This document shows, in pieces, positions 60,035 through 64,000 of a DNA stretch of 64,000 bases. The notes beneath the pieces were generated by a model. The model had not been told where the DNA came from. It searched no databases and saw only the letters and a program-made list of their open reading frames with translations. The DNA is taken from assembly GCF_040939455.1 (NCBI RefSeq), contig NC_134108.1, positions 48,731,501 through 48,795,500 on the forward strand, read 5' to 3'. Each line of letters begins with the position of its first letter. Within the stretch, counting starts at the first letter, position 1. The position numbers and the translations under genes are program-made. The stretch comes from Microcebus murinus. Its lineage: Eukaryota > Chordata > Mammalia > Primates > Cheirogaleidae.

Positions 60035-61192
60035 TTAGGTTATTAAGTATGGAATGTCCAATTTCCTTAAGCACTAAGTTTGACAGTTGATATCTCTGAC
60101 ATTTCACTTTGACACCTCTTGCTTTTTTTTTAATTGTGAAGGTACATCCTCATTCTTTCAAATGCATATTTTGGCTTGTTTTTGTCTTTCAAATTTTTTT
60201 TAGAGCAATTTTTGTGAAACCATGGATAAGTCAAAAATTTGTGTTAATTTCGAATATGAGTTTTGTCATGGAACCAATGCAGCACAGACAGCTCGAAATA
60301 TCAACAAAGTATTTGGGAAGGAGATGGCTAATGAACACACAGAATATTGATGATTCTAGAAGTTCCATTCTGATGATTTTAATCTTGAAAATGAGCCATG
60401 TGGGTCACCTGAGATCAAGATGTATAATGATGAGCTAAAACCTGTAGTGGAAGCGAATCCATCTCAACCTACATGTGAATTAGCAGCAAGGTTTGATGTT
60501 ACTATTCCAGCAATACTGGGCCATTTGAAACAAACTGGCAAGGTAGAGAAGCTGGATAGATGGGTGCCACATGAATTAAACGAGTGTCAGAACAGAAATT
60601 GTCTGGAAGCTTGCCTTTCTTTGCTGTCACGACATAAAGGCGAACCATTTCTACACTGTATTGTTATGTGTGATGAAAATGGATTCTTTTTGACAATCTC
60701 AAGCATTTGGCACAATGGTTGGATAAAGATGAAGTGCCAAAACACAGTCCAAAATGGAATATTCATCAAAAAAAGCCAATGGATGCAACCAATTGGATGA
60801 AATGATTAGGATGCTTGAGATTAAGCAGCCGAGATTGGTCAGTAGAGACAGGCGAATCCTCTTGCAAGACAACATGTTGCACAAACAATGCTGCTCAAAT
60901 GATAGAAGCTGGACTTGGAAACTCTCTGTCATCCACCATATTCACCAGACCTTGCACCAACTGACCACCACTTCTTCCAGGCTTTGGACCACTTCTTGCA
61001 AGGAAAAATACTAGATCCTCAGCAAGCTGTGAAAACTGCCTTTCATGATTTCATTGCCACTTGCTATCCAGGCTTCTTTGTTGCTGGCATAAACAAGCTA
61101 CTGTTAAGATGAAAACACTGTGTCAATAGTTTAGGCGCATACTTTGAAGAAGCCTGGAGCATGAATGGCGATGAAATCATCAAAGGCGATTA
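60035..61192 (+). mobile_element. Mariner DNA transposon, degenerate (cecropia-like)
   Basis: A candidate left terminus ttaggttattaagtatggaa follows a TA at 60033-60034. The body holds a decayed mariner transposase gene. The matching right terminal repeat was not found: text changes to antisense L1 near 61193. So the element is truncated or its right end is too decayed to see. It is more complete than the MITE at 1320 but of a different terminus type. Confidence 0.7.
60222..61111 (+). pseudogene. Mariner transposase pseudogene
   Basis: The N-terminal helix-turn-helix part is readable from the ATG at 60222 (AAQTARNINKVFGKEMANE) but stops within 45 codons. The second DNA-binding part lies at 60420-60600 (HLKQTGKVEKLDRWVPHEL). 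The three catalytic aspartates of the mariner D,D34D triad appear in three separate frames: CDENG (near 60670), LLQDN (near 60868) and HPPYSPDLAPTDHHFF (near 60925-60972). The text between the first and second aspartate is shorter than in family members, so an internal deletion of roughly 30 codons is likely. The gene is dead. No repaired version is offered. Confidence 0.88.
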
Positions 61193-61795
61193 ATGACTTT
61201 TGACATACGTATAGAGCAATGAAACCATCATTGTGATTAAGATAATAAACATATCCATCAAGTTTCCTTGTGTGCCTTTTCAGTTCCCTCCTTTTTCTCC
61301 CATTTGTACTTCCCCAATCCCAACCATTGATCTTTCTATCACTATACGTTTTCAAGAATTTTATAAACAGAATACTACACTATTTGTTTGTTTTTTCAGG
61401 CTTCTTTTACTCAGCATAATTATTTAGAGACTCATTGATCAGTTGCATGTATAAACAGTTCATTCCTTTTACTTTGTGAGTAGCATTCTATCATGTGGAT
61501 GTACCACAGTTTGTTTATTCATTTGCTGTTGATGGATATTTGAATTTGTCTCCAGCTTGGGGCTATTAAAAATAAAGCTGCTAGTCATGGGCAAGTCTTT
61601 ATATGGACATATTCTTTCATTTATCTTGAGTAAGTACTAACTAGCAAATGGTTGGGTCTTATGGGGGGGAGTTTGTTTAACTCTTTAAGGAGCCACCAAA
61701 ATATTTGTATCACTTTACATTCCTGCCATCGATATGTGAGAATTCTGCTTGCTCTGCATCCTTGCAGTGCTTGGTATGGTCTGACCTTTAACTCT
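61193..61795 (-). mobile_element. Old L1 3' end and ORF2 tail, antisense
   Basis: 'gacttttgacatacgtatag', 'taaacatatccatcaagttt', 'ctttactcagcataattatt' and 'gatgtaccacagtttgttta' are the reverse of an L1M 3' end running into ORF2. Confidence 0.88.
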
Positions 61796-62159
61796 GGTTA
61801 GATGATTGTAGTACTCTGTGCAGCTTTGTTCCCAATGTCATCAACTCGGGTTCTTGATACTTCTTGTAATAGTCTCTTAACTGGCACTCCTCCTTCAGAT
61901 GAATTGAGGTTGTCATGTAGGAACTCTGTGAACTTCCTCCCACCTCCCATAAACTTAGATCTATCAGTACCAATTATTCCCACCTTGCCTCCTGTCAGAG
62001 CAGGGAAACTGTGTCCCCACCTCCCGTCTAGGTCCTTCCCTCCTCTGACACTGTGTCCTGGATCCCGTCTCCTATCAAGCCTCACTGTCAGGCATCTTTC
62101 CCCCTCTCCCACCCTCAGCTTTTCCAGTGATATGTTACTTTCCCCTCAATCTAATAATA

Positions 62160-63335
62160 TATTCTGTTCTTGCCTATCTTTAAAAAACAAAACAAACCGG
62201 GGAAAGACTATTGTATTTGACCTTGTGTTTCCCCCTAGCTACCACTCTGTCTCTTTCCATTTAAAGCTAAATTTATAAAAAAAAAAAAAAAAAAAATTGG
62301 AACGTTCCTGTTTCCTCCTCAACTCACTCGATCTAGTTTTCATCCCGCTCTCCATTAAAGCTGCTCTCACTTAGGTGACCAATGACCATCATGTTCCTAA
62401 ATCTAGTAATTTCCAACTCCTGTCTTTCTTGATCTCTTGGCAGCCTTTACACCCTTGATCACTTTCTCCTGGCCTTTCAAAGTCTCCACTGGATGCCCCT
62501 CCTAGGTCTTCTTCTTTCCTTTGCTTCCCTTCATTGTACTCCCATATCTTATTGTGTCCCAAACTGTGACCTTGGCCTCTTCTCATTACCTCCCATGGCT
62601 TCACTTCCATAGTAAAGTCATGACTATAGAAATGATGTCTCTGTTCCAAGCATCCTTGTGAGCTACAAAGCCACAGGGCTAGCAGCTTCCACTTGGATAT
62701 CCCACAGATCCTGAAGTTTAATACATAGAAAACTCGATCCATCATCCTCTTCCTTAAATCTGCCTCTTCCCTTATGTTCCCAGCCCAGCAGTTTAACCCC
62801 ACCCAGTTTAACACCCTTGACTCCAAGACCACTCCTCAACCCTACAATCACTAACTTTGACAGTCTGAGACATTCTATTTCTTTGAGATCTCTTGAGTTT
62901 GTCTCCTTCTCCAAACCCCTTCTGCCCTGCTTAGCTGAGGCTGGCATCACCTGTCACCTGGATTACTGCAACCAGCCTCCAAATGATCTTTTGGGCTTCT
63001 AGTCTTTCCCATCTGCTCTCCATTCTCAATGCAGCTCCTTGTGTGCTGGCTCCTGCTATCTTTCTCAGCCTCTGCCACTGCCTCTCCAGGGCCCTCATCT
63101 CATACACTCCAGCCTTAACGAATGGCCTGCATTTCTCTGAATGAGCCATGCTTTTGCGCTTCGTGTTGCCCTCTTGGTCTGGAACACTCCCCTTCAATAC
63201 TCTTTGCCTTGCAAATTTCTTTTGTTCTTCTAGACTCAGTTTTGTGTTGCCTCCCTAGTGGGGTCTTCCACAACATTTTCCTGACTTTCCTATGGGGTTA
63301 TTTCCCACTCCGTGCATACTTTTGATGCTGCACTT
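62160..63335 (+). mobile_element. LINE2 (L2) copy, long 3' portion
   Basis: 'taggtgaccaatgaccatca' corresponds to the RT segment reading VTNDH. 'gctagcagcttccacttgga', 'ctggattactgcaaccagcc' and 'ggtctggaacactccccttc' follow the known L2 order down to 'gtggggtcttccacaacatt'. Over 1.1 kb survives, which is long for L2. Frames are broken. A poly-A stretch at 62278-62297 lies within it. Confidence 0.85.
62278..62297. repeat. Internal poly-A tract in L2
   Basis: About 20 A's inside the L2 body, with no L2 end nearby. It may mark a local expansion. Confidence 0.9.
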
Positions 63336-63349
63336 TTCATTGGTGCTGT

Positions 63350-63500
63350 TCTCGAAACTGTGTATGTTGCCTCATGTGGCAAAGGAGGCTTTGCAGATGT
63401 GATGAAGGATCCTGAGATAGGGAGGTTATCCTACATTATCTGGGTAAGGCCTCAATGTAATCACAAGTGTCCTCCTAAGAGAAAGGCACAGGGAACTAAA
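63350..63500 (+). mobile_element. MLT1-type LTR fragment
   Basis: 'tgttgcctcatgtggcaaag', 'ctttgcagatgtgatgaagg', 'gagatagggaggttatccta' match the same MLT1 segment as at 46690-46800. Only the middle of the LTR is present. Confidence 0.75.
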
Positions 63501-63837
63501 ATGCTGGGCCAGGTGGGGCTCTGCCCAGAGCCTCATGTTCCAAAGGCCCCTGCTCTAGGTCTCCTCCAGCTGCGCAGCTTCTCTTGGGGTTAAGAGTCTA
63601 TGGCTTCTCTTCTAGACCAGGCACCCAGTACCCAGGACTCCAGAATTCCTTACTTAAGAAATTCTTACTCAAGGCCTGTTTCCAGGGCCTAGAAACCTCT
63701 TCCCCAAGTTTGTTCTTTTGAGACAGATACACTCCTGGTGGGCTCATGCCTAGATCTAAAGAGGAGTCCCAAAGACCAACTGTTTGTTGGGGTGAGCCAC
63801 TGTATACGCTGTAGACTGAAGGGTACAAGAACCAAAG
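63501..63837. other. Single-copy DNA, nothing recognised
   Basis: No gene or repeat recognised. Confidence 0.4.
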
Positions 63838-64000
63838 CTGCTAGACCAGGGAGGAGGCTACTACAGTAATTCAGGCAAGAGATCGTGACAGCGGTACAGA
63901 TGGTGAGAAGTGGCTGGATTCTGAGTATATTTTGAAGTTGAAGACAACAGGCTTTGCTGACACATTGGATGTGAAGTATGAGAGAAATAGAAGAGTAAGT
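63838..64000 (+). mobile_element. Old mammalian interspersed repeat, 3' part, cut by window end
   Basis: 'ctacagtaattcaggcaaga', 'ggtgagaagtggctggattc' and 'ttgctgacacattggatgtg' are the later part of the old repeat family whose earlier parts lie at 39815, 50070 and 51582. Confidence 0.5.

Overview
This window looks like an intergenic or deep-intronic stretch of a strepsirrhine primate genome, most likely a lemur. The main evidence is the repeats. An Alu at 44937-45270 carries the long T/A-rich linker (ctatatatattagttggcca) that I associate with lemur Alus. Five 5'-truncated L1 copies share a 3' end (G-rich tract, then gtacccccataatat, then poly-A) unlike the human L1PA 3' end. All were read by eye; no database search was run.

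I found no convincing protein-coding exon, no tRNA, rRNA or snRNA gene, and no CRISPR array. Long open frames here are remnants of L1 ORF2 or mariner transposase, frames across tandem repeats, or chance frames in GC-rich single-copy DNA.

Layout. 1-5200: an old L1 3' end split by a hAT-like element, then a long ancient L1 broken by a 71-bp mariner-type MITE and by a young antisense L1. 5200-20400: mostly single-copy DNA with MIR, L2 and MER5-type fragments, three young L1 tails (7.7, 11.4 and 16.3 kb), a class I ERV LTR (13.2-13.6 kb) and an MLT1 LTR. 20400-27800: old L1s, an MST-type LTR, an Alu and an ERVL-type LTR. 27800-46600: single-copy DNA with a young antisense L1 whose ORF2 C-terminus is still open (30.1-31.0 kb), three Alus, and an LTR inserted in an old L1. 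46647-47902: an MLT1 LTR hit twice by antisense MST-type LTRs. 50332-51581: a 1.25-kb minisatellite of about 34-bp units with a 68-bp higher-order repeat at its right end. 53-64 kb: FLAM-like half-Alu, MaLR LTRs, a broken mariner transposase gene (60.0-61.2 kb), an old L1 and a long LINE2 copy.

Nothing here forms a cooperating gene system. The interest lies in the layered insertion history (exact target-site duplications are visible for many insertions), the minisatellite structure, a probable short L1 3' transduction, a tiny poly-A retroposon of unknown source, two coexisting L1 3'UTR lineages, the MITE and the decayed mariner.
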